A program made the translations under genes and the position numbers. Of a stretch of 64,000 nt of DNA, positions 54,234-62,061 are shown piece by piece (position 1 is the first letter of the stretch; the number at the start of each line of letters is the position of its first letter). Below the pieces are notes generated by a model. The model saw only the letters and a list, made by a program, of their open reading frames with translations. It ran no database searches and was not told where the DNA came from. The DNA comes from DASUBV01 sp036510065 (lineage in GTDB: Bacteria; Actinomycetota; Actinomycetes; Streptosporangiales; Streptosporangiaceae), in the NCBI GenBank assembly GCA_036510065.1, contig DATCEO010000003.1, positions 1 to 64,000 of the forward strand. The letters run 5' to 3'.

Positions 54234-54784
54234 TCTGACTCCAGCTCGGCTAGCTGCAGGCTCGGGCTGAGCATCTGGGCGGCCTTGGCCTTGTCGCCGC
54301 GGCTGGCGAACAGCACCCAGTGGAAGATCGCGAACCGGACCACGAACGTGATGCAGTTGGCCAGGAAGTATGCGCCGTTCACAACGGCCACGCGTTCCCA
54401 GTGCGAATGCCCCATGTGCCGGGACCACTCGCCGGCCTCGTGGCTGGCGAAGGAAAGGAAGCTCCAGGCGGCCAGCGAGACGATCCAGAACGGAAGGGTC
54501 TCTCGCAGCAGGTCCGGACGGCCCTTCCGCTCCCAGGCCCAGCGGCTGAGGACGTAGCTGACTCCCGCGCCGACCGCCGAGGCGATGAAGGCCGAGGTTC
54601 CGGCGCTCATGCCGACGATGCCGACGAGGAAGGCCAGCACCAGCTGGCTGGACGCCAGCGCGGCCAGCGAGGCCGGCACGAAGCGCATGAAGCGCCTGCC
54701 GGACTCGCTTCGCAGCTTGCGTCGCAGCGGCCCCGGGAGGAGGAGCCATGCGGCCCTGCTGAACTTTGTCGGTCCGCCAGCCAT
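54167..54784 (-). CDS. GtrA family membrane protein
   Basis: This 205-aa protein has the four-helix GtrA domain: FVPASLAALASSQLVLAFLV, TSAFIASAVGAGVSYVLSRW with the family WAW motif, LPFWIVSLAAWSFLSFASHE and VVNGAYFLANCITFVVRFAI. GtrA proteins translocate polyprenyl-phosphate-linked sugars across the membrane. The C-terminal 45 residues are acidic/polar, and their coding bases overlap the 3' end of the GT2 gene. The convergent overlap places the two likely partners tail to tail. Confidence 0.88.
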   Translation of the reverse strand: MAGGPTKFSRAAWLLLPGPLRRKLRSESGRRFMRFVPASLAALASSQLVLAFLVGIVGMSAGTSAFIASAVGAGVSYVLSRWAWERKGRPDLLRETLPFWIVSLAAWSFLSFASHEAGEWSRHMGHSHWERVAVVNGAYFLANCITFVVRFAIFHWVLFASRGDKAKAAQMLSPSLQLAELESDQDEPGSLELTGEGRTDPSVRR

Positions 54785-54877
54785 GAATGTCCTTGTCAGC
54801 GCGCATTTCCGGAGCTCGGGACAGATCTACAGTACGGGAAACCGGGCTGTCCTTGGCCGGGATCCCTCTTCTTGCCG

Positions 54878-57241
54878 TTACTTAACGTGTCCACCTAATC
54901 CCTGAGGGTTAGTCCACTTGCGGCCCGAGTCGGAGGCCGCCCACAGGCCGCCGCGGACGCCGCGCCAGAACACCTCGAACGGCCCGGCCCCCATCCCGGC
55001 CGCCGCGAACGGGGCGCCTCCCAGCCTGCCCAGCGGCAGCCGGGCCGGCGGGTGCCAGCGACCCGGCGACCGGTAGGTCAGCTGCCACAGCCTGTTGTCC
55101 GTGCCCCGGAAGAACACCCGCGCAGTTGACCGCGCGGACGCCGGCCAGGGCGCGCCGCTGACCGAGCCGCCCAGGTCGCGCGGGCCCTGCGCCCGACCTC
55201 CGGGAGTCAGGAACGCCGACCAGACATGATGCGGCCGGGTAGAGCCGCGCCAGACGACCTCGACCGCGCCGCTGGGCAGCGCCGTCGCGTGCGGGGCACC
55301 TCCGAGCGGGCCCATGCCCACGCTGGCCGGACGGCCCCAGTTACTGCCCAGACGGCGGACAACGTGCCACAGGCTGTGCTGGCTGCCCTTCCCCTCCCAG
55401 AAGACCTGAATCCCGCCATAGCGGTTCTCCACCGGAGTCGGCGTGCCGATCAGGTCTCCGCCCAGCCGCTGCGGGCCGCTCCAGCCACGGCCCGGACTGT
55501 ACTGGCCGTGCCAGAGGTGATCGTCATGCGATCCCTTCCAGAAGACGTCGATCACGCCATTCGGCTGCGCCACCGCCTGCGGCCCGCTGCCAAGGTCACC
55601 CATCAGGATGATCTGCCTGCCCTGCTGCCAGCCGCGGCTGGTGTGCCTGACCAGCCACAGCTGGCCGCCCCGGCCGCGGTAGAAGACGTCGACGGTCTGG
55701 CTGCCGACCGTGACCGCCGACGGCGGCGAGCTGAGGTCGCCCCCCATGTTGACCGCGCTGCCCCAGCCGCGGCCTGCCCGGGGCTTGCGCCACAGCCGGT
55801 GATCGGCCCCCTCGTAGAAGACCGAGGACGCCTCGACGGCCGGGCTGGCCTGCATGGTCCCGCCCGGCACGGGCAGCCCTACGTTGATGTAGTCCTGATC
55901 CACGTCGATGGTGGCGCCGCCGAAGGTTTGCGTATCATTTCCGCTGAACTGGTGGAGCCGGTGATTGACAGGCCAGGATTTATGCCCGTACACGCTATCC
56001 GAGACATTCTTGGACCCATTCCACAACGCATCGAAGATGACGTCCGGCATGGCGTACTTATGCAGTGAATACTGACGCGCGAGATCAATGATGCCCGACC
56101 GGGAGCTGCTGTAGACGCCGGACATGTAACCCAGCCGGTGCAGGGCAGTCGTCCAGGCGGACAAGAATCGCAGGGCGACGCCGGTGTCCTTTGCCGGATA
56201 CGCCTCCATGTCATAGTAGATGGGCGTGCGGGGCCCGAATCCGAGCCGCTGAGCCTGGACGACCGCGTCGGCGGCCGACCTGATGCCCTGGCTGGTGGCC
56301 GAGTTCAGCTCCCCGAATGCCGCCTGCGGCCCCGCGTACATGGCGAAGAACCGCCAGCCCGCACTGGCCTCCTGCCGCACCCAGGCCGCCGTGAGGTTCC
56401 GCTGATCGCACGCCCGGTCCGAGCCGCCGATGTAGATCCCGACGGCGCCGTACGGCGAGTGCCGCCGCCACGCCCGCATGGTGCCCGCGCTCGGCGCTGA
56501 GCAGGCGTCGAAGCCCAGGCCGTGGAAGTTGGCCACGGTGGCCGGCAGCGCGGGCAGCTGCGTCCGGACCGCGACGGCCGGCCCCGCGCCAGCCGCGGGA
56601 CCAGCACTGGCCGCGGGACCAGCACTGGCCGCCGGCGTAGCACTGGCCGCCGGGTCCGCCGCCGTCGTGAGCTGGTGCGCGGCGGCCGCCGCCAGCACGG
56701 GCTGGCCCGGCGTCCCGCCCGCCGGCGCCGGCTTCCCCTCGGCGGCGTCCAGGATGGCCGGGTTCGGCAGCTGGATCTGCGGCGCCGGGAGGGTCGCCCT
56801 GGCCAGCATGGTGTAGATCGCGTTCGGGTTGGTATCAAAGGTGGCCGTGATGCGGACCCGCGGAGCCGTGACCGTGATCTCGCGCGATACCGGGTTCTCC
56901 ACCGAGCTCCGCGGTGTCGACGCCGGGGCGGCCTCGATCAGGACTGCCTCGGTCGTGCCGAACAGCCAGCTCGGGCACGCCTGGTCCACGCCGGGAGCGC
57001 CCAGGTACACGACATGTGAATCGAACCGCACGCAGGTGTGCGGGTGCAGGGACTCGTCGATGACCGGCCACGACTGCGGAACGTCGAACGTGTAGCCCTC
57101 GTAGAGCACCTGCTTGAGGTTCCCCGCGCGGCTGGCCGCGGCCCGCCCGCTGGCGGCCGGCACGGCCAGTCCGGCGAGTACCAGCACCGCGACGAGGGCA
57201 CGCGCCGGGCGTGCTGCCCATGCCAGCTGGAGAACGCGCAT
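54878..57241 (-). CDS. secreted DUF1906 glycosidase-like protein with seven-blade propeller
   Basis: The 787-aa exported protein has a signal peptide (MRVLQLAWAARPARALVAVL then VLAGLAVPAASG). An N-terminal domain of about 200 residues is followed by an Ala/Pro linker and a DUF1906 (Rv2525c-like) TIM-barrel: GLGFDACSAPSAGTMRAWRR, AVGIYIGGSDRACDQ, PIYYDMEAYPAKD and DVDQDY. The C-terminal 330 residues hold seven repeats with an (V)F(Y/W)(R/K/E)G......LW core, fitting a PLL-like seven-bladed propeller. DUF1906 proteins are linked to cell-wall glycan processing. ATG 57241 is chosen for the signal peptide. Confidence 0.87.
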   Translation of the reverse strand: MRVLQLAWAARPARALVAVLVLAGLAVPAASGRAAASRAGNLKQVLYEGYTFDVPQSWPVIDESLHPHTCVRFDSHVVYLGAPGVDQACPSWLFGTTEAVLIEAAPASTPRSSVENPVSREITVTAPRVRITATFDTNPNAIYTMLARATLPAPQIQLPNPAILDAAEGKPAPAGGTPGQPVLAAAAAHQLTTAADPAASATPAASAGPAASAGPAAGAGPAVAVRTQLPALPATVANFHGLGFDACSAPSAGTMRAWRRHSPYGAVGIYIGGSDRACDQRNLTAAWVRQEASAGWRFFAMYAGPQAAFGELNSATSQGIRSAADAVVQAQRLGFGPRTPIYYDMEAYPAKDTGVALRFLSAWTTALHRLGYMSGVYSSSRSGIIDLARQYSLHKYAMPDVIFDALWNGSKNVSDSVYGHKSWPVNHRLHQFSGNDTQTFGGATIDVDQDYINVGLPVPGGTMQASPAVEASSVFYEGADHRLWRKPRAGRGWGSAVNMGGDLSSPPSAVTVGSQTVDVFYRGRGGQLWLVRHTSRGWQQGRQIILMGDLGSGPQAVAQPNGVIDVFWKGSHDDHLWHGQYSPGRGWSGPQRLGGDLIGTPTPVENRYGGIQVFWEGKGSQHSLWHVVRRLGSNWGRPASVGMGPLGGAPHATALPSGAVEVVWRGSTRPHHVWSAFLTPGGRAQGPRDLGGSVSGAPWPASARSTARVFFRGTDNRLWQLTYRSPGRWHPPARLPLGRLGGAPFAAAGMGAGPFEVFWRGVRGGLWAASDSGRKWTNPQGLGGHVK

Positions 57242-57887
57242 GCTCGAAACCGCCTTCTCGTAGAGCCCAGGTGCCCTGACGGCCAGCGGGCTGCGCCCAG
57301 CGCCGCGACGGCTCTGACGCCCGCGGCAGCGGCTGGCCCCGCTGCTTGCCCCCGACAGGCACTGCCATTGGCCGGAAGCTGTCTTTACCTGCCGATGGCG
57401 CGGACCTGGGCGGCCCGCTCGGATTTTCGCGCGGCTATCTTTCCTGAGCGCATGAGCGAGAACCTCCCCGTTATGCGTCCTATCCCCCGATAGGACATGC
57501 AGCACCGTGCCGGGCGCCGTGCGCGGAATTGCCTGCTACCGCGCGATAATCCCGCGATTCCGGCCTTTCGGCTCAGCCCGGCGGACGCTAGCTAATCGAC
57601 AGGCAGCGCTACGGAAATTCAGGTTAGTTGCCTGCCGCGGCGGTGCTTCGCCCGACGCGCCGGCCGATTCCCATTCTCCGGCCGGCGGCAGAACGCATAG
57701 ATCCCGTTATTCGCGGCCAAGGTGGCGCGGGGCCTGCGGGCGGCGCCGGGCGGCCGCTCCGCCGCCAGCCAGCGCTGATTGATGCTGCCCCAGCGGGGCA
57801 GGTGAGCCGACCTGGACGGCTTGCCGCGGAACGCGGCCGTTGAGCTGCTGGCGCAGAGCCCGGGATCCCCGGCGAGGAGGAGGAACG
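57242..57887. other. 646-bp intergenic region
   Basis: No gene is supported here. The first 260 bases upstream of the DUF1906 gene could be its leader or promoter. An AT-richer patch at 57590-57630 precedes the pseudogene at 57888. No repeats or hairpins stand out. Confidence 0.5.
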
Positions 57888-58381
57888 ATGAGTCGGCCCA
57901 CGCAGACGAAGCAGGACCTGCTCGGCATCTATCTCAACGATCATCTGGCCGGGGCCACCGGGGGCGCCGAGCTGGCGGCCCGGATGGTGGCATCGCAGGG
58001 CGACGGGCCGGAGGGCGACGCGCTGCGGCAGCTGGCAGCGGAGATCACCAGGACCGGGCCGCGCTGCTGGAGATCATGCACCTGCTGGGCATCCCGGTCC
58101 GTACCTACAAGGTTTACGCCGGCTGGCTGGCCGAGAAGGCCGGCCGCCTCAAGTTCAACGGTCGCCTGAGAGCCCGGTCGCCGCTGAGCAACCTGGTCGA
58201 GCTGGAACTGCTCCGGCTCGGCGTGGAAGGAAAGGCCGCCGGATGACGGACGCTCCGGGTCCGAGCCGACAAGGATGCGCGGCTCGATGCCGGCCGCCTG
58301 GATGCGCTCATCTCCCGGGCGCGGCGCCAGGCCGACCTCCTGGAGGACCTGCGGGTGCGCGCGGCGGACCAGATCACCTGA
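57888..58381 (+). pseudogene. conserved actinobacterial hypothetical, frameshifted with nonsense codon
   Basis: ATG 57888 behind GGAGGAGGAA opens MSRPTQTKQDLLGIYLNDHL, a familiar opening of a conserved actinobacterial protein. At about 58052 a one-base deletion shifts the frame, and homology resumes as RAALLEIMHLLGIPVRTYKV and continues to EGKAAG. There TGA (58244-58246) stands where relatives have TGG (Trp). The same frame then reads RTLRVRADKDARLDAGRLDA to a stop at 58381. Two independent lesions make this a pseudogene. The intact protein is about 160-165 aa, helical and of unknown function. Confidence 0.8.
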
Positions 58382-58699
58382 GCCAGCCGCGGCAGCGCCC
58401 GTCACAACCCAGGGAAATAACGGAGTACCCCGCGCCTCCAGCTCGCGAGGGCTCGCCGCGTTTGAGGCCGCTCCCGTGGGCAGGCGGCAGGCGGCAGGCG
58501 CGGGATAGCGGCTCACGGCCAGCTAGCAGGCGGTTCTTGCTAGCAGCGGTCCTGCTGCCTGGGCGGCCAGTGCCGGGTGCTGCCAGTAGCCTGCCTCTGC
58601 GGCGAAGCCATCTCCGGTGCGGCCGGGCCGTGAGCCCGGGCGCGCCGCGGGGCGCACGGCACGGGGCCGGGTCCGCCTGAGTCATCTATCGGAGCACGC
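58382..58699. other. 318-bp intergenic region
   Basis: No gene, repeat or clear regulatory palindrome was found between the pseudogene and the MFS transporter gene. The transporter start at 58700 has a GGAG ribosome-binding site 7 bases upstream. Confidence 0.5.
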
Positions 58700-59986
58700 A
58701 TGCGCGTCGGGCAGATCGTCATCGATATTGCCCCGCTGCGGGAGAGCCGCGACTTCCGCTGGATGTTCGGCGGGCGGATGGTGTCCAATGCCGGCAACGT
58801 CGTCGCGGTCACGGCCGCGAACTGGCAGGTCTACCAGCTGACCCACTCCTCGCTCGCGGTAGGCCTGCTGACCCTGGCCGACAGCATGGGCATGCTCGCC
58901 GGCCTGCTCGCCGGCGGCATGCTGGCCGACCGGTATGACCGCCGCCAGCTGCTGCTAGCGGTCCGGCTGCCGCAGGCGGCGCTGGCCCTGCTCATGCTGG
59001 CCAACAGCCTGCTGACCCGCCCGGCGCTCTGGCCGATCTACGTGCTCACCCTGGGCATCGGCCTGCTCTCCGGGCTCGGCAGCCCGGCGGCCACCGCCGT
59101 GGTTCCCGCGCTCGTCAACTCGCGCAGGCTGGCGGCGGCTGTCGCCCTCAACTCCATGGGCAACCAGCTTGGCTGGCTGGTCGGCCCGGCCCTGGCCGGG
59201 GCCCTGATCGCGGGGCCGGGGCTAGCGGCGTGCTACGGCATCGACGCGGGCGCGTTCGCCCTCTTCGGGCTGGCCATGCTGGTCGTCCGCCCGCTGCCGC
59301 CGACGGTCCGCGCGCAGCGGCCGGGACTGCGCTCGCTGGCCGAGGGCTTCAGGTTCGTCCGGCACAACCGCGTGGTGGGCGGCATGCTGCTGATCGACAC
59401 GAACGCGATGATCTTCGGGATGCCGACCGGGCTCTTCCCGGCGCTGGCGGCGGAGCACTTTCACGGCGGCCCGGCCACCTTCGGGCTGCTCACCGCGGCC
59501 CCCGGGCTGGGTGCCATCATCGGCGCGGCGACCAGCGGCTGGACCAGCCACCTGCGGCGGCCCGGGCTGGTGGTGATCGGCGCCGGGATCGTCTGGGGCC
59601 TGGCGATCACCGGTTTCGGCCTGGTACGCAGCCTGCCGGTAGCGCTGGTGTTCCTGGCCCTGGCTGGGATGGGCGACATGATCTCCGAGGTGCTGCGGAA
59701 CGCCCTGCTGCAGCACTACACCCCCGATCCGCTGCGCGGCCGGGTGAGCAGCCTCTACCTGGGCCAGGTGAACACCGCTCCGGCGCTGGGCAACGTCGAG
59801 GCAGGCGCGGTGGCGCAGTTGTTCTCCCCGGTGGTCTCGGTGGTCAGCGGCGGCCTGGCCTGCGTAGCAGGGGCGCTGATCCTGGGCGCGATGATCCCCG
59901 CGCTGCGCGGGGCCACGCTCGCCGAGCACGACGACGAGCCGGGGCCCGGAGCCGATATCGCGCACCAGCCGGCCGGGCTGGGCTAG
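58700..59986 (+). CDS. MFS transporter (EntS/MFS_3-like)
   Basis: This 428-aa permease has about 12 membrane helices. The MFS signature between helices 2 and 3 is MLADRYDRRQLLL. MVSNAGNVVAVTAANWQVYQ in helix 1 and SEVLRNALLQHYTPDPLRGR then VSSLYLGQ in the C-terminal half resemble the EntS-like exporter group. It probably exports a small molecule such as a siderophore or drug by proton antiport. The C-terminal 30 residues are acidic and cytoplasmic. No biosynthetic cluster is adjacent, so the substrate is unknown. Confidence 0.9.
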   Translation: MRVGQIVIDIAPLRESRDFRWMFGGRMVSNAGNVVAVTAANWQVYQLTHSSLAVGLLTLADSMGMLAGLLAGGMLADRYDRRQLLLAVRLPQAALALLMLANSLLTRPALWPIYVLTLGIGLLSGLGSPAATAVVPALVNSRRLAAAVALNSMGNQLGWLVGPALAGALIAGPGLAACYGIDAGAFALFGLAMLVVRPLPPTVRAQRPGLRSLAEGFRFVRHNRVVGGMLLIDTNAMIFGMPTGLFPALAAEHFHGGPATFGLLTAAPGLGAIIGAATSGWTSHLRRPGLVVIGAGIVWGLAITGFGLVRSLPVALVFLALAGMGDMISEVLRNALLQHYTPDPLRGRVSSLYLGQVNTAPALGNVEAGAVAQLFSPVVSVVSGGLACVAGALILGAMIPALRGATLAEHDDEPGPGADIAHQPAGLG

Positions 59987-60032
59987 GCAGGCGTCCGCTC
60001 GGCGGCCGGGCCGGGCTAGCTGAGCTGCCGGA

Positions 60033-61079
60033 TCAGGCGTCCATCCGGCAGCGGGTGCCGCACCGGCGCGGCGAGCCGGTCCAGCCGCGCTGGCGCAGGG
60101 CCCGGGCGACCTCGGCGGCTACCTCGCAGCTGTTCTCGCACACCTCGGTCCAGCCGTACCGCAGCGTCACCCGGCCGTCGGCGGCGTTGGCGTTGTCCCG
60201 CCGGATGTCCGTCCAGCGCGAAGCCTCCGGATGCGCGACGCGGCCGTCCAGCTCGACCAGCGTGCTGTACTCCTCGTAGGCCACATCCGAGTACTGGCGC
60301 CGGCTGCCTCGCCGGATGATCAGCTGGCGCTTTCCCGCCGGCAGGCCGTGCGGGCGCTCGACACCGGTGAAGTAACGATGCTCGAGCAGCGAGTGGACCC
60401 CGGAGATCGCCTCGCCGAGCGCGCGGGACAACTCGGCGCGCCAGCGGAGGCGCGGCCGCAGCCGCATGGCCTGCGCGAGATGCTCAGGTGTCGTCCGCCG
60501 CTCCGCGCAGGAACGGAAGATCCAGGCCAGCGCCTCATCCAGGGTCACGGCAGCCTGCGCGAGATCGAGCACGGTCTCCTCGATCCTGGTCCGCGATGGC
60601 GTGAGCACAGGATGGCGCGCCGCCAGGACCCGCCCGGAGTAGTGCAAGACGACGCCGGGCAGCCTGGCGACGGGACTGCCCCGGGGCACAGTGATGTGCA
60701 CAGCCGCCGAGGGCTCGCTCGTCAGGCCCCAGAGCTCGGCAGCCGTGTGATGACTCAGCGCCGAGCCGGGGCCGGCCTGCAGGGTAACGGCCCACAGCCG
60801 GCACCGGCGGCCGGGCTCGCCGCTGAAAGTGGCGTACACCCCGGGCAGCATGCGCTGCCAAAGGCCCCGCTCCAGCCGCCAGGCGATCGTGTTCCTGGTC
60901 AGGCCTAAGGCCAGGGCCTGCGCCCTGGAAATGACACCGTCCTGGCACTCCGCTGACCAGACCTGCGCCCGCACGGCGGGCGTCTGAGCGTCACGGCCAG
61001 ATGAAGGAAGAGCTTCCACGAGCCCATGCTCAACCCGCCCGGCCCGTCCCCGCCTATCCTCACCCAACCTTGTGGACAA
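60033..61079 (-). CDS. AbiEi-like winged helix plus DUF559 protein
   Basis: The 348-residue frame has an N-terminal AbiEi-type antitoxin-like winged helix (GVISRAQALALGLTRNTIAW, RLERGLWQRMLPGVYAT). A middle domain (HHTAAELWGLTSEPSAAVHI, RIEETVLDLAQ) follows. The C-terminal DUF559/Vsr-like nuclease-fold domain has YSDVAYEEYSTLVELDGRVA, RRDNANAADGRVTLRYGW and a catalytic-looking E-x-D. This combination is very common in actinobacteria, usually without the AbiEii toxin, which is also absent here. Calling it a toxin-antitoxin system is therefore not justified. The TTG start at 61079 lies in a TGTGGACAA box, and a later start is possible. Confidence 0.78.
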   Translation of the reverse strand: MSTRLGEDRRGRAGRVEHGLVEALPSSGRDAQTPAVRAQVWSAECQDGVISRAQALALGLTRNTIAWRLERGLWQRMLPGVYATFSGEPGRRCRLWAVTLQAGPGSALSHHTAAELWGLTSEPSAAVHITVPRGSPVARLPGVVLHYSGRVLAARHPVLTPSRTRIEETVLDLAQAAVTLDEALAWIFRSCAERRTTPEHLAQAMRLRPRLRWRAELSRALGEAISGVHSLLEHRYFTGVERPHGLPAGKRQLIIRRGSRRQYSDVAYEEYSTLVELDGRVAHPEASRWTDIRRDNANAADGRVTLRYGWTEVCENSCEVAAEVARALRQRGWTGSPRRCGTRCRMDA

Positions 61080-61098
61080 CCAGTCGCACCCGGTGCAA

Positions 61099-61170
61099 CC
61101 TGTGGAAACCCATCAGTGGTTCGGGTTGGACTGGCCAGGACCAGTCCAACCCGAACCACTGATGAAATCT
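61099..61170. repeat. dispersed TGTGGA-hairpin repeat, copy B
   Basis: CCTGTGGAAACC precedes a perfect 24-bp inverted repeat (61111-61134 and 61141-61164) with a 6-base loop CCAGGA, then AAATCT. The stem begins CATCAGTGGTTCGGGTTGGA. It is the best-conserved copy in the window. Confidence 0.85.
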
Positions 61171-61409
61171 GTCCGACCGGGAGCGCGGAGACGGGGTGTG
61201 ACTGTGATGGGGGCTACCGGTGTGACTGACGGGACGAGAGGGACGGGCAGCCCGGGGGCGGCAATGGGTGAGTCGAGCAGCCCGGGGCGAGAGCGGGCGG
61301 CCGGCCGGGTGAGAGGAACAGCCGGGGGCGGCAGCCCGGGGGCGGGATGACTGGCGGGGGCGGGCTGTTGGTGCAGCAGCCGACATCATCGACACCGGGA
61401 GGTGTGACC

Positions 61410-61960
61410 GTGGCCGCCCAGACGCGGATCTTGCTGGTCTCCGGGAGCACGCGCGGCGCTTCCAGCAATACCGTGGCGCTGCGTACGATCCGGGAGGTGG
61501 CACCCGAAGGGGTCGACACTGAGCTCTACGACGGCTTACCGAGCTGCCCGCGTTCAGTCCCGATGACGACGGCGCGGAGCTGCCCGCGCCGGTGGCCCGG
61601 CTGCGCGGGCTGATCTCGGCCGCCGACGCCGTGGTGTTCTGCATGCCCGAGTACGCGGGAACGCTTCCGGGCAGCTTCAAGAACCTGCTCGACTGGACCG
61701 TGGGCGGCGGCGAGCTGGATGGCAAGCCGGTGGCCTGGCTTAACGTCGCCCACCAGGGTCGCGGCGACGGCGCCCAGGCCACCCTGGTGACCGTCCTGGG
61801 CTACCTGGGCGCCGCGGTCGTCAAGCGGGCGTGCCGGAGGCTGCCGGTCGCCCGGGACTGGGTCGGTCCCGGCGGGGTCATCACCGATCCAGCCTGGCGC
61901 GACGCCGTGACCGACGCCCTGGCTGCCCTCACCACCGAGCTGACAGCGCTGCGGACCTGA
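61410..61960 (+). pseudogene. NADPH-dependent FMN reductase, frameshifted
   Basis: GTG 61410, 7 bases after GGGAGG, opens a flavodoxin-like reductase with RILLVSGSTRGASSNTVALR (FMN phosphate loop). After LYDGL, near 61535, the frame breaks. One base earlier or later it continues as LTELPAFSPDDDGAELPAPV, then AADAVVFCMPEYAGTLPGSF and KNLLDWTVGGGELDGKPVAW to the stop at 61960. A single missing base explains it. The rest of the sequence is intact, so it is either a recent pseudogene or a sequence error. Copies B and C of the hairpin repeat bracket it. Confidence 0.82.
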
Positions 61961-61968
61961 CCGCGCAG

Positions 61969-62040
61969 CCTGTGGAAACCCATCAGTGGTTCGGGTTGGA
62001 CTGGCCATGACCAGTCCAACCCGAACCACCGATGAAATCC
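61969..62040. repeat. dispersed TGTGGA-hairpin repeat, copy C
   Basis: CCTGTGGAAACC plus inverted repeat 61981-62034 and AAATCC. It is nearly identical to copy B, differing in the loop (CCATGA) and at one base in the right arm (ACCACCGATG). Same orientation as copy B, 870 bases away, immediately downstream of the FMN reductase pseudogene and the convergent GH1 gene end. Confidence 0.85.
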
Positions 62041-62061
62041 GCTGGCGGGGCGGCCCTGCGC

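Noticed and set aside
60033..61079. Type IV toxin-antitoxin or abortive infection system
   Set aside because: Only the AbiEi-like/DUF559 protein is present. There is no AbiEii nucleotidyltransferase next to it, and this architecture is common as a solitary gene.
61099..62040. Complete transposon formed by repeat copies B and C
   Set aside because: The copies are in direct orientation, there is no transposase between them and no target duplication was seen.
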